A stretch of DNA of 44,935 nucleotides from Acidobacteriota bacterium (GTDB lineage Bacteria > Acidobacteriota > Blastocatellia > Pyrinomonadales > Pyrinomonadaceae). This document shows, in pieces, positions 25,727 to 33,417 of the stretch. The number at the start of each line of letters is the position of its first letter. The stretch's first letter is position 1. The notes beneath the pieces are model-generated. The model was not told the origin of the DNA. It saw nothing but the letters and a program-made list of their open reading frames with translations, and did not search any database. The stretch is taken from assembly GCA_019639115.1 (NCBI GenBank), contig JAHBSM010000015.1, forward strand, positions 1 through 44,935, given 5' to 3'. Made by a program: the position numbers and the translations under genes.

Positions 25727-26386
25727 TCAGCGTGCGGCGAAGGAATCATTGCCGGTGATGTCGGCCAGGTGGCGCGTATCGTTGATGGCGAGGACGCGGA
25801 TATTTCGCCGATTGCGTATCTCAAATCGCCCGACGCCGCAGTTTGACGTGACGATCCACGGTGTGCTCTTGGTGCCGCTATGGATAGCTCCCATCAGATA
25901 AAGCGTCAGAAAGCAGATAGCGCCGGTGTGAGAGAATACCGCGATCCGTTCGCCCTGGTGGAGCCTAATGATGTCGTTGAGTTTAGCCGTGGCACGGCGG
26001 AGCAGGTGACGATAGCTCTCGCCTCCTGAGATCACGTGATCTACGTTGCGGTTGACGAGTGCGTAGTAATCCTTAGGATGCTTTTCGCGTGATTCGTCGA
26101 ACGTAAGCCCCTCGAGCACGCCGATGTGACGCTCGCGAAATGCCGGAGTGGCATGGACCGGCAGCGAAAGCAACTCGGCCAACGGACGTGCGGTCTCGAT
26201 CGCTCGCGGCAGGTCGCTCGAATAGATATGACGAATGCCCTCGTTTGCAAGGTATTTTGCCGTGGTCTCGGCCTGACGACGCCCGAGGTCTGAGAGCGGC
26301 GTCGGCCCGTGTCCGCCAAAACGCCCTTCGGCGTTTCCGTCAGACTGGCCGTGACGTACCAAATATAAGCGTGTAGGAGGCGGCAT
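25727..26386 (-). CDS. Histidine phosphatase family protein (phosphoglycerate mutase-like)
   Basis: A 219-residue cytoplasmic phosphatase. The catalytic motif LVRHGQSDGN places the phosphohistidine at His12, and GPTPLSDLGRRQAE and IYSSDLPRAIETARPLAE follow as expected for the branch-1 family. FRERHIGVLEGLTF carries the proton-donor Glu, and the second catalytic His is in IAVFSHTGAICF (about residue 160). Substrate cannot be told apart among alpha-ribazole phosphate, phosphosugars and broad specificity. It starts 3 bases after the prfA stop, so it is translated from the prfA transcript. In many genomes the gene after prfA is prmC, which methylates RF1; that gene is not in this window. Confidence 0.9.
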   Translation of the reverse strand: MPPPTRLYLVRHGQSDGNAEGRFGGHGPTPLSDLGRRQAETTAKYLANEGIRHIYSSDLPRAIETARPLAELLSLPVHATPAFRERHIGVLEGLTFDESREKHPKDYYALVNRNVDHVISGGESYRHLLRRATAKLNDIIRLHQGERIAVFSHTGAICFLTLYLMGAIHSGTKSTPWIVTSNCGVGRFEIRNRRNIRVLAINDTRHLADITGNDSFAAR

Positions 26387-26389
26387 ACC

Positions 26390-27466
26390 TTATGCAGCGA
26401 CGGCTTCTGCCTTGAGTTTCTCCGTCTGGTAATGCGTGCGAAGTGCGTCGATGAACTCATCAAGCTGTCCGTCAAGTACAAGGTCGAGCTGATGGACCGT
26501 CATCCCGATCCGGTGGTCGGTGACGCGATTTTCCTTGAAGTTATAGGTCCTTATCTTTTCGCTGCGATCGCCGGAGCCGACCATCGATCTTCGTTCGGCG
26601 GACAGGGCGTCGTGCTGTTTCTGCTCCTCGATCTCCTGCAGCCGGGCACGGAGCACTCGCATCGCTTTCTCGCGATTCTTGATCTGTGATTTCTCGTCCT
26701 GCATCGATACGACAACGCCCGTCGGCAAGTGCGTGATGCGTACGGCCGAGTAGGTGGTATTGACCGATTGGCCTCCGGGGCCCGAGGAACAGAACGTATC
26801 GATCCTGAGATCGTTTTGGTCGATCTGTACATCGACCTCCTCGGCCTCGGGCAATACGGCAACCGTGATCGCCGACGTATGTATGCGGCCGCTCGATTCG
26901 GTAGCAGGTACACGCTGAACACGGTGAACGCCGCTCTCGAACCGCAGCTTGGAATACACGTTGTCGCCCTCGATCATCGCGACCGCCTCTTTGATGCCCC
27001 CGACGCCGGTGTCCGACGCCTCCATCACCTCCATTCGCCAGCCCTGCCGCTCGGCGTATCGTGCGTACATTCGCAGTATCTCCGACGCGAAAAGGGTCGC
27101 TTCGTCGCCGCCGGTGCCGGCACGTATCTCGAGAATGACGTTCTTCTCGTCATTGGGGTCACGGGGGAGCAGCAGCACTTTTAGCTCTTCTTCGGCGGCG
27201 GGCAGGCGCTCTTCGATCTCGGCGATCTCCATCGAGGCCATCTCACGCATATCACTATCGTCGGCGGCCGCGAGCAGGTCGCGCGCTCCGGCGAGGTCTT
27301 CCTGCATCTTCTTGACCTCGCGATATTTAGCTACGATCTCGCCCAGGCTGCGGTGTTGTTTCATCAGCTTGGCGTAGGCCGACATATCGGACATGAACTC
27401 GGGCTGAGAGATCTGCTCGGTCAACTCCTCGTAACTTTTTTCGATCTGTTCTAACTTTTCAAACAT
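26390..27466 (-). CDS. prfA: Peptide chain release factor 1
   Basis: Recognises UAA and UAG stop codons and triggers peptide release on the ribosome. At 358 residues it has normal length. The GGQ motif is in [10 protein letters not shown] (GGQ at 231-233) and the stop-codon-reading tripeptide is PAT (187-189) in [14 protein letters not shown], the RF1-type form and not RF2's [12 protein letters not shown] (115-123) is the conserved domain-2 entry. Residues 1-100 form the helical domain 1. A 7-bp inverted repeat (27469-27497) lies directly before the ATG, and no clear Shine-Dalgarno sequence is seen. Gene order rpmE - DUF1385 - prfA is shared with other bacterial phyla. Confidence 0.97.
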   Translation of the reverse strand: MFEKLEQIEKSYEELTEQISQPEFMSDMSAYAKLMKQHRSLGEIVAKYREVKKMQEDLAGARDLLAAADDSDMREMASMEIAEIEERLPAAEEELKVLLLPRDPNDEKNVILEIRAGTGGDEATLFASEILRMYARYAERQGWRMEVMEASDTGVGGIKEAVAMIEGDNVYSKLRFESGVHRVQRVPATESSGRIHTSAITVAVLPEAEEVDVQIDQNDLRIDTFCSSGPGGQSVNTTYSAVRITHLPTGVVVSMQDEKSQIKNREKAMRVLRARLQEIEEQKQHDALSAERRSMVGSGDRSEKIRTYNFKENRVTDHRIGMTVHQLDLVLDGQLDEFIDALRTHYQTEKLKAEAVAA

Positions 27467-27468
27467 AT

Positions 27469-27497
27469 TTGTTCACGGCCGGGCCTGATATGAACAA
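27469..27497 (-). promoter_or_regulatory. Leader hairpin directly in front of prfA
   Basis: Arms TTGTTCA (27469-27475) and TGAACAA (27491-27497) enclose a 15-base loop containing GGCC/GGCC. In the prfA mRNA the 3' arm ends 2 bases before the ATG (27466), so a folded leader would sit over the ribosome-binding region. Confidence 0.4.
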
Positions 27498-27551
27498 GCC
27501 GATAGACGATGTCGTTCCCGGTGCTTTCCACGGCACTCTTGCTGTAATTCC

Positions 27552-28694
27552 TTACGCGGGCTCGGGTTCGAGTTTGAGCGATTCGTCAAGAGCTCGGATC
27601 GCGACCTCGAGTTGTTCCGAGTCGGGCTCCTGCGTGGTCACGTTCTGCAGCCAGAGCCCGGGTTTGGTCATCAGCTTGAATATCGCACCTGATTCTTTCT
27701 TGGCGGCATAGCGAATTACTTCATACGAAAGGCCGGCGACAAGCGGCATCAGAGCTATCCTGACAACGAAATTGAGCCAAAGCTGGTCGAATTTGATCAC
27801 TGAGAACAACACGATCGCGACAAGCATCACCACCATAAGGAACGATGTCCCGCATCGCGGATGCTGGCGTCGCTGTTCGCGTGCGTTCGCCACCGTTAGG
27901 TCGAGACCTTTCTCCCATGTAAAGACGGTCTTGTGCTCAGCACCGTGGTATTCGAACACGCGCCGAATATCTTTGAGATACGACATCGAGACGATCATTA
28001 TCAGAAAGAAGATCATCCTGATGACGCCGTCGATCAGATTGAATGCGACCCAGGAGTGGGGCTTGACCTCCCATACATAGGCCTTTGCAACGGTGTACCA
28101 CGCCGCATCGGAAGCTAGAGCAGGAGCTTCGGCCCAGCCCGCCGCTATGAATCCGATATTGGTCAGCACGAGCGGAGCTGCAATGAACAGAAGTATGTTG
28201 AACAACAAGGCAAAGATGATCGAGCCTACCGCGCTGGCCGACTGGCCGGCCTTTTTAGCTTTCGAGCCGCCGGGCATGACCACTGTTGCCCGTGCCTTTG
28301 TGAAGTTCTCGTCGGCGGTGCCGTCTGCGAGCGCCATCTCGCTTTCGATAGCGGCCTCGGTGGTAAGTTCACGCTGGGTCTCTTCGTGGTCTTCTTCCCA
28401 GATTCGCGCAGAGAAATTCAAAGCTTTAACGCCGAGTATCATCGACTGGACGAGCGTCGCCCCGCCACGCAGCACAGGCCACGACAGCCATTTGTAGCGG
28501 TCGCTCCACTTTGGCAGCGTCTCAGCAGTGGTCACGATCGAACCGTCCGATTTGCGGCAGGCAATAGCATAAGCAGACGGAGTTCGCATCATCACGCCCT
28601 CCATCACGGCCTGGCCGCCTACGATCAGGTCTCGCTCGACGGCAAAAACTGTGTGAACGAATCGAAGCAAACGAGATGGCTTTCTTATCTTCAT
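27552..28694 (-). CDS. DUF1385 (YqhQ-like) membrane protein
   Basis: A 380-residue membrane protein of the DUF1385 family. The diagnostic start of the family, [15 protein letters not shown], is near the N-terminus, followed by [15 protein letters not shown]. Four or five hydrophobic segments are visible (for example [20 protein letters not shown] and FFLIMIVSM). The conserved [17 protein letters not shown] and [20 protein letters not shown] carry His/Cys residues that could bind metal. The biochemical role is unknown. The family often sits beside rpmE and prfA, as here. The start is uncertain: ATG at 28694 is listed, ATG at 28721 adds nine residues, and neither has a convincing ribosome binding site. 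The C-terminal 40 residues are acidic and probably disordered. Confidence 0.87.
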   Translation of the reverse strand: MKIRKPSRLLRFVHTVFAVERDLIVGGQAVMEGVMMRTPSAYAIACRKSDGSIVTTAETLPKWSDRYKWLSWPVLRGGATLVQSMILGVKALNFSARIWEEDHEETQRELTTEAAIESEMALADGTADENFTKARATVVMPGGSKAKKAGQSASAVGSIIFALLFNILLFIAAPLVLTNIGFIAAGWAEAPALASDAAWYTVAKAYVWEVKPHSWVAFNLIDGVIRMIFFLIMIVSMSYLKDIRRVFEYHGAEHKTVFTWEKGLDLTVANAREQRRQHPRCGTSFLMVVMLVAIVLFSVIKFDQLWLNFVVRIALMPLVAGLSYEVIRYAAKKESGAIFKLMTKPGLWLQNVTTQEPDSEQLEVAIRALDESLKLEPEPA

Positions 28695-28772
28695 ACCGAT
28701 ACTGTGATACGCGTAAGGCATCCGCCGGATGCCTGAAATATTAACTACAATATTATCTTCGGAAACGCACCA

Positions 28773-28841
28773 ACGCCGACCTTTTTATGCCGGACCGGCT
28801 GCGCTTCGAGCGCACCCGTAAGGTTCGGCCAAGGTCGGCGT
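28773..28841. repeat. Structured intergenic inverted repeat between rpmE and the DUF1385 gene
   Basis: Perfect 11-bp arms ACGCCGACCTT (28773-28783) and AAGGTCGGCGT (28831-28841) enclose 47 bases that hold a second hairpin, TGCGCT-TCG-AGCGCA. No T-run follows on either strand, so it is not a standard terminator. It could be a leader element of the DUF1385 gene, a processing site after rpmE, or a dispersed repeat. Confidence 0.55.
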
Positions 28842-28927
28842 CGGGTTGTATCTGGCTAATAGCGGTCGAGGTAAGTCCTCAAATCTCTATTTCGCCCGGG
28901 CTGTAAGCCGCCCGGCAGGTCTCAGCA

Positions 28928-29149
28928 TCAATTCGCGGCGGCTGCGCCGCCACGCTGGTAACGTTTGTTGAACCGGTCAACGCGTCCCGCGGTATCGACG
29001 AGTTTCTGCTTGCCGGTAAAGAACGGGTGACACTCCGAACATATTTCGATGTGGAGTTCTTCGCCCATGGTCGAGCGGGTCTGGAAAGTGCTCCCGCAGG
29101 CACACGAGACCGTGATCTCGGTATAGTTAGGATGGATCTCTTGTTTCAT
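28928..29149 (-). CDS. rpmE: 50S ribosomal protein L31 (zinc-binding type)
   Basis: A 73-residue ribosomal protein at the central protuberance of the large subunit. It keeps the four zinc ligands, Cys16 and Cys18 (CAC) and Cys37 and Cys40 (CSEC), so it is the C+ form that can act as a zinc reserve. The conserved [25 protein letters not shown] and VDRFNKRY segments are present. AGGAAAAGG lies just before the ATG. A clear promoter is at 29206-29234, about 55 bases upstream. The next gene on the strand, DUF1385, follows after a structured 230-base gap. Confidence 0.97.
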   Translation of the reverse strand: MKQEIHPNYTEITVSCACGSTFQTRSTMGEELHIEICSECHPFFTGKQKLVDTAGRVDRFNKRYQRGGAAAAN

Positions 29150-29205
29150 AACCTTTTCCTTTCGCCGTAAATAAGCGATGCGCCGGTCTATGAGCGCAAT
29201 CTATA

Positions 29206-29234
29206 ACTATACGCCGACGGCACATTTTGGTCAA
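29206..29234 (-). promoter_or_regulatory. Sigma-70-type promoter for rpmE
   Basis: On the minus strand TTGACC (29229-29234) and TATAGT (29206-29211) are separated by exactly 17 bases, a near-consensus arrangement. The predicted 5' leader is about 50 bases before the rpmE ATG at 29149. Confidence 0.72.
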
Positions 29235-29341
29235 GTTTTGCGGCCCAGCCGCAGGCTGCTGCTTAGTATCGACGGCGGGATTCTGCTAAGATTCGAGTTT
29301 GTTTCCGACGGCGTAATTCCGTCATAGACGACCCGCGACAG

Positions 29342-30445
29342 ATGAATAGTCTCGTATTCTCAAATATGCTGCATCGGCCCGCCCGCACGGCCGTAAGCGT
29401 TGTAGGCATCGGCGTCGGCATCCTGTTGATCGTATTTACGGTCGGGCTGGCCAACGGCAGTCTCCGCGAGCGTGCACAGCGTGAAGCGAACGTTGGCGCC
29501 GAGATCATGTTTCGAGCCTCGGGGAGCCGAGGCCTGAGCGGATCCGAAGCTCTGCGCCTCCCGGTCTCGAAGCGCAGTGATCTGAGTTCGATCGCAGGGG
29601 TCGAATCGGTGGTTCCTATCGCGCAGAACAGCGTTGCCGCGTCTGATACGAACACCGGTTCGCGTCTGATCGACGGGGTCGATCTCGATGACTATTCGAG
29701 GATATCCGGGCTTCAGATCGTAAAGGGCCGCGGATTCACGCCGGGAACTAGCGAGGCGATTTGCGACGCAGCCTGGCTGGCACAGAAACGGCTAAGCGTC
29801 GGTGCGAAGATCTCGCTTTACGAACGCGAATTCGAACTTGTCGGAGTTTACGAACCAAGCGTCGGTGCCCGTGTCAAGATACCGCTCGACACAATGCAGA
29901 CACAGCTAGGCGGCGAAGGGCTCGCGTCGGCGTTCTTGATAAAGATAAAGCCCGGCGAGAGTGAAGATCAGGTAGCCGCCCGCATCCACGAGCGTTTCCC
30001 CGATAACCAGATACTGCTTACTCGCGACCTCGAGGAGCTGTATATGCAGGGCTTTCCGGCCCTAAACGTTTTTCTGAATGTGGTGATCGGCGTCGCAGGC
30101 GTGATCAGCGCTTTGATAATACTGTTGACGATGTACACGACCGTGACCGAGCGTACGCGTCAGATCGGCGTGCTCAAATCGCTGGGAATGTCGAATTTCA
30201 AGATCGCGTGGACGATAGTGCAGGAAGCGCTTCTGATCGGCGTGGGCGGCGTGTTGTTCGGCGTCCTTGCGACAGTCGTGCTGCGGTACGTGCTCGCCCA
30301 GTGGACAACTCTCACGGTCCAGATCGAGCCTTCGGTCGTGGGCAGCATATTGCTGGTCGGACTGCTCAGCAGCATAGTCGGGGCTCTCTATCCCGGACTC
30401 AGGGCCGCCAGGCTCGACGCCGTTGAGGCTCTTAGTTACGAATGA
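29342..30445 (+). CDS. ABC transporter permease, FtsX/MacB type
   Basis: A 367-residue inner-membrane permease with four hydrophobic segments: one near the N-terminus (about 18-38) and three at the C-terminal end (about 240-265, 285-312 and 325-350). The large extracytoplasmic MacB-like periplasmic core lies between them. TERTRQIGVLKSLGMS, after the second segment, is the classic FtsX/MacB coupling region, and the end PGLRAARLDAVEAL is typical. These permeases work with a LolD/MacB-like ATPase in lipoprotein release, efflux or mechanotransmission. No ATPase or periplasmic adaptor gene is adjacent: the gene stands alone between rpmE (divergent) and pgi (convergent). Its partner must be encoded elsewhere. 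Confidence 0.9.
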   Translation: MNSLVFSNMLHRPARTAVSVVGIGVGILLIVFTVGLANGSLRERAQREANVGAEIMFRASGSRGLSGSEALRLPVSKRSDLSSIAGVESVVPIAQNSVAASDTNTGSRLIDGVDLDDYSRISGLQIVKGRGFTPGTSEAICDAAWLAQKRLSVGAKISLYEREFELVGVYEPSVGARVKIPLDTMQTQLGGEGLASAFLIKIKPGESEDQVAARIHERFPDNQILLTRDLEELYMQGFPALNVFLNVVIGVAGVISALIILLTMYTTVTERTRQIGVLKSLGMSNFKIAWTIVQEALLIGVGGVLFGVLATVVLRYVLAQWTTLTVQIEPSVVGSILLVGLLSSIVGALYPGLRAARLDAVEALSYE

Positions 30446-30478
30446 GCGATGCGGCCCGAGCCGGGCGCGTCAATCGCT
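30445..30478. terminator. Shared hairpin spanning the stop codons of two convergent genes
   Basis: Outer arms AGCGAT (30445-30450) and ATCGCT (30473-30478) enclose an inner stem GCCCG-AGC-CGGGC (30454-30466). It covers the last base of the permease stop and the pgi stop. No T-tract follows, so termination would be weak or factor-assisted. Confidence 0.35.
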
Positions 30479-32140
30479 GATCGCGGCGGCTACGCGGGCC
30501 AGCCCGGCGCCAAGGTTCCCGGTCAGGTGTATCCTCAGGGCACGACGCCCGCGGTCAATAAGCACCTGCAGATCGCCTCGAGCCTGAGCGGCGGCAACTA
30601 CACCAAATGTAAAAGCTCTGCCCGGTACGGCCAGATCCTCGTCCGGGTCGGCAGTTATTTGCAGGAAAACGCCCGAATTCGGCCCGCCCTTGTACGCTTG
30701 TCCTGTCGAATGCAGAAAACGCGGCCCGAAACCGAGACAGGTTGCGTTGCCGGTGCGTTCAAGGACCGAACGTCGGATCGATGTGAGAACTTCTTCGTGA
30801 GCGGCGTTCATCTCGATGTAGGCAAGCAAAGCAAAATAATCACCCGCGCCGATCTTGCCCGTGAATGCACGCAGAACCTCACGGAGCCCATCGTGCCCTT
30901 TCAACTGCTCCGCAAGGCCGTCGTCGGCGTATAGCTCAATGCCTTCTTCGGAATAAAAAGGCGTTTCCGGCGGCAGCGCTCCGGTGCGTTCGTACTCATC
31001 GGTCAGCTTACGTGCCTCGATCTTGGCAGACTCTACATCCGGCTGGTCAAATGGGTTGATACCCATCACAGCTCCAGCGACAGCCGTAGCAAACTCCCAA
31101 CGAAAGAACTCGCGGCCGAGCTGATAAGTGTCGTCAACGTCGATACGTATCACCGGTTCGCCCGACCGCTCGAGCGAGCTGAGCAGCGCATCAAACCGCG
31201 TGTCGCCCGCAAAAGTGACGGTCGCAAATACTCGGTCTCGAGAATACGATCCCGCTTCGATCTGCGGTTCGCGATCCACCGGAATGATGGCGACGCCCCG
31301 CTTGCCGGTCGATTCGGCGATCAGCTGTTCGAGCCAGGCGCCCAGATCGTGCAGTTCGGGCGAGGTCAGAATGGTCAACTTGTCGCGTCCGGTGGCGTGC
31401 GAGGCTCCGAGGATCAGGCCAAGCAGAGCTCCGGGATTGCTGCCGGCGTCAGGTTCTCGGCAAGCTTCAGCCATGGCTTTTGCTCCGCCGAGCAGCATTT
31501 CGATATCAAGTCCCATCGCTGCGGCGGCAGTCATCCCGAAAGCGGAGAGAGCCGAGAAACGTCCGCCGACTGTCGGCTCACCATAGAAAATATGTCGAAA
31601 ACCGTCGTCGCGAGCGACCTGCTCCATCTGCGATCCCGGGTCGGTGATCGCGACGAACTGACGCCCCGGCCGGTCAGAGATCTGCGCTACGCGGTCGAAG
31701 AAATACTGTTTGAAGCAATTTGGTTCAAGCGTCGAGCCGGATTTACTGGCGACTATGAAAAGTGTCCGCTCAAGATCGAGGCGCGATCCTAGCGAGCGGA
31801 CCTGATCCGCTACGGTCGAATCGAGTATATGAAAATTCCGGACGCCGAACGTGACTGCAAGCACCTCGGGACACAGGGAAGAGCCGCCCATACCGAGCAG
31901 CACTATGTCGCTGAAGCCGCGCTCGACGATGTCGCGTCGGAGATTTGCGTAACGGGCAAGGCTCGCAAGCTCGCGGTCGATCGTATCGAGCCAGCCGAGC
32001 CATTTGCCCTCATCGCTGCCGGTCCACACCGATGCGTCCTTTTGCCAGATACGCGAAACAAGATCGTCGTTCCTCCAGGCTTCGATCAGGGCCGAGAGCC
32101 GAGTTCCGGCCTCGGCAGGCAGAAAATATCTCATCGACAT
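30470..32140 (-). CDS. pgi: Glucose-6-phosphate isomerase
   Basis: Interconverts glucose 6-phosphate and fructose 6-phosphate in the cytoplasm. The 556-residue protein has the first sugar-isomerase (SIS) signature LLGMGGSSLCPEVLA, the phosphate-binding loop SKSGSTLEPN, and SAFGMTAAAAMGLD. The opening LIEAWRNDDLVSRIWQKDA and EGKWLGWLD resemble the PGI half of bifunctional transaldolase/PGI proteins and differ from the E. coli type; no transaldolase part is fused or adjacent. C-terminal SIS motifs include GPRFLHSTGQAYKGGP with the conserved catalytic Lys region. It lies 48 bases after the inositol-phosphate synthase gene, so the two glucose-6-phosphate enzymes are probably cotranscribed. Confidence 0.93.
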   Translation of the reverse strand: MSMRYFLPAEAGTRLSALIEAWRNDDLVSRIWQKDASVWTGSDEGKWLGWLDTIDRELASLARYANLRRDIVERGFSDIVLLGMGGSSLCPEVLAVTFGVRNFHILDSTVADQVRSLGSRLDLERTLFIVASKSGSTLEPNCFKQYFFDRVAQISDRPGRQFVAITDPGSQMEQVARDDGFRHIFYGEPTVGGRFSALSAFGMTAAAAMGLDIEMLLGGAKAMAEACREPDAGSNPGALLGLILGASHATGRDKLTILTSPELHDLGAWLEQLIAESTGKRGVAIIPVDREPQIEAGSYSRDRVFATVTFAGDTRFDALLSSLERSGEPVIRIDVDDTYQLGREFFRWEFATAVAGAVMGINPFDQPDVESAKIEARKLTDEYERTGALPPETPFYSEEGIELYADDGLAEQLKGHDGLREVLRAFTGKIGAGDYFALLAYIEMNAAHEEVLTSIRRSVLERTGNATCLGFGPRFLHSTGQAYKGGPNSGVFLQITADPDEDLAVPGRAFTFGVVAAAQARGDLQVLIDRGRRALRIHLTGNLGAGLARVAAAISD

Positions 32141-32188
32141 ATGGTCACAGAATAACTTATCCGCTCACTCCATGCAGACGGACGTGTG

Positions 32189-33355
32189 CTAGGACGCCAA
32201 CCAGCGGTCGAGCGTCGCCGACTGCACAAAGAACGCGTGCTCGGGAGTGTCAGACCGTGTCATCGGCATCTTGAAGAATACACCGAGCTGCTCCTGAACG
32301 CCGCCGTCGCCGCGTTGTGCGGCGAGGTCGAGACATCTTGCGATCTCGATGGCAAGCGGCGCCGCCAAAATCGAATCCTTACAGAGAAAGTTGACCTTAA
32401 GCTGCATTGTGCGGCCCAGGAATCCGCGAATATCTATATTGTCCCAAGCCTCTTTGTCGTCGCCGCGAGGCCGGTAATATCTGATATCGACGATGTGGTC
32501 CTCGACATCGTATCCGAGCATTTCGTCGAGGACCGATCGCTTTGTATGGATCTTTGACGCGAGCGAATCTTCATTCGACAAAGCGAGGCCATCGCGATTG
32601 CCGAGAATATTTGTCGAATACCAGCCGTCGATGTGCAAAGCACGTGCACGGAGCGCCGGAGCGAGAACCGTCTTGATGAATGTCTGGCCCGTCTTTCCGT
32701 CCTTGCCGGCAACCGGGACGTTCATCTTTACGGCAAATTCGACGAGCGCCGGGATGTCCGCCGACAGCGACGGAGTGAAGTTGCCGTATGGCACTCGTTC
32801 GGCGATCGCGGCGTAAGCATAGAGCATAGCCGGCGAAACGGCAGGCGAATCCGCGTCGAGCGCGGACTCGAACGAGGCGAGCGAAGCGAAGGTCGGGTCG
32901 GCTGCGTCACCTAGCTTCTCGGTCGATGCAAGATTAATGACTACGGCTCCATCGCATTTGGCCTTGAATGCGGCAAGGTTGCTTCGAAGCTGTTCGATAA
33001 CGGCGCGATGTCCGCCAGATGCGATCTTGTTGCTGCCCTCGATCACAGAAAGGAAACGAGGATCGCCGATGGCGGGCCAGGGCTCGATCTGTGCGAGTTC
33101 GTCACTGATCGCAACGTGCTGTTTGTACGTGAGGACCTCATGGCCCTCGGCTGCTGCGGCCAGATCATCAGGGAAAAGGTCCCAACCCGCGAATACGATC
33201 TCTTTGTAACCCGCGAGAGCCGCCTCAGATCCGGCCAGAGGCAAGCCGGTCGTATCTATAAGTCCTCGCCTGAGGAGCGCGATGCCGGCCGCCATAGTCG
33301 TCCCTACGGCGCCGCCAATGCCTACTACCGCAATTCCCAATACTCGTTTCGACAT
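32189..33355 (-). CDS. Inositol-3-phosphate synthase
   Basis: Converts glucose 6-phosphate to 1L-myo-inositol 3-phosphate with bound NAD, the first step to inositol lipids or soluble inositol compounds. The 388-residue length suits the short prokaryotic form. The Rossmann motif VVGIGGAVGTTMAAG lies near the N-terminus. The family signatures VAGKDGKTGQTFIKTVLAP, GWYSTNILGNRDGLAL and the Lys-rich active-site region are all visible. The segment HIVDIRYYRPRGDDKEAWD and VNFLCKDSILAAPLAIEIAR follow as expected. It is encoded between an acyl-CoA ligase and pgi on the same strand. No inositol monophosphatase or phosphatidylinositol synthase is in the window. Confidence 0.95.
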   Translation of the reverse strand: MSKRVLGIAVVGIGGAVGTTMAAGIALLRRGLIDTTGLPLAGSEAALAGYKEIVFAGWDLFPDDLAAAAEGHEVLTYKQHVAISDELAQIEPWPAIGDPRFLSVIEGSNKIASGGHRAVIEQLRSNLAAFKAKCDGAVVINLASTEKLGDAADPTFASLASFESALDADSPAVSPAMLYAYAAIAERVPYGNFTPSLSADIPALVEFAVKMNVPVAGKDGKTGQTFIKTVLAPALRARALHIDGWYSTNILGNRDGLALSNEDSLASKIHTKRSVLDEMLGYDVEDHIVDIRYYRPRGDDKEAWDNIDIRGFLGRTMQLKVNFLCKDSILAAPLAIEIARCLDLAAQRGDGGVQEQLGVFFKMPMTRSDTPEHAFFVQSATLDRWLAS

Positions 33356-33390
33356 ACCAAAACGCTAAGTTTACAACAATCTGACGGATA

Positions 33391-33404
33391 AGCCCGCACG
33401 GGCT
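33391..33404 (-). terminator. Short hairpin between the acyl-CoA ligase and inositol-phosphate synthase genes
   Basis: AGCCCGxxCGGGCT (33391-33404) can form a 5-bp stem with a 4-base loop; on the minus strand it is followed by TTATCCG. The T-run is poor, so this may be a partial terminator or attenuator in the 62-base gap between the genes. Confidence 0.3.
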
Positions 33405-33417
33405 GCACCCCGGACCA

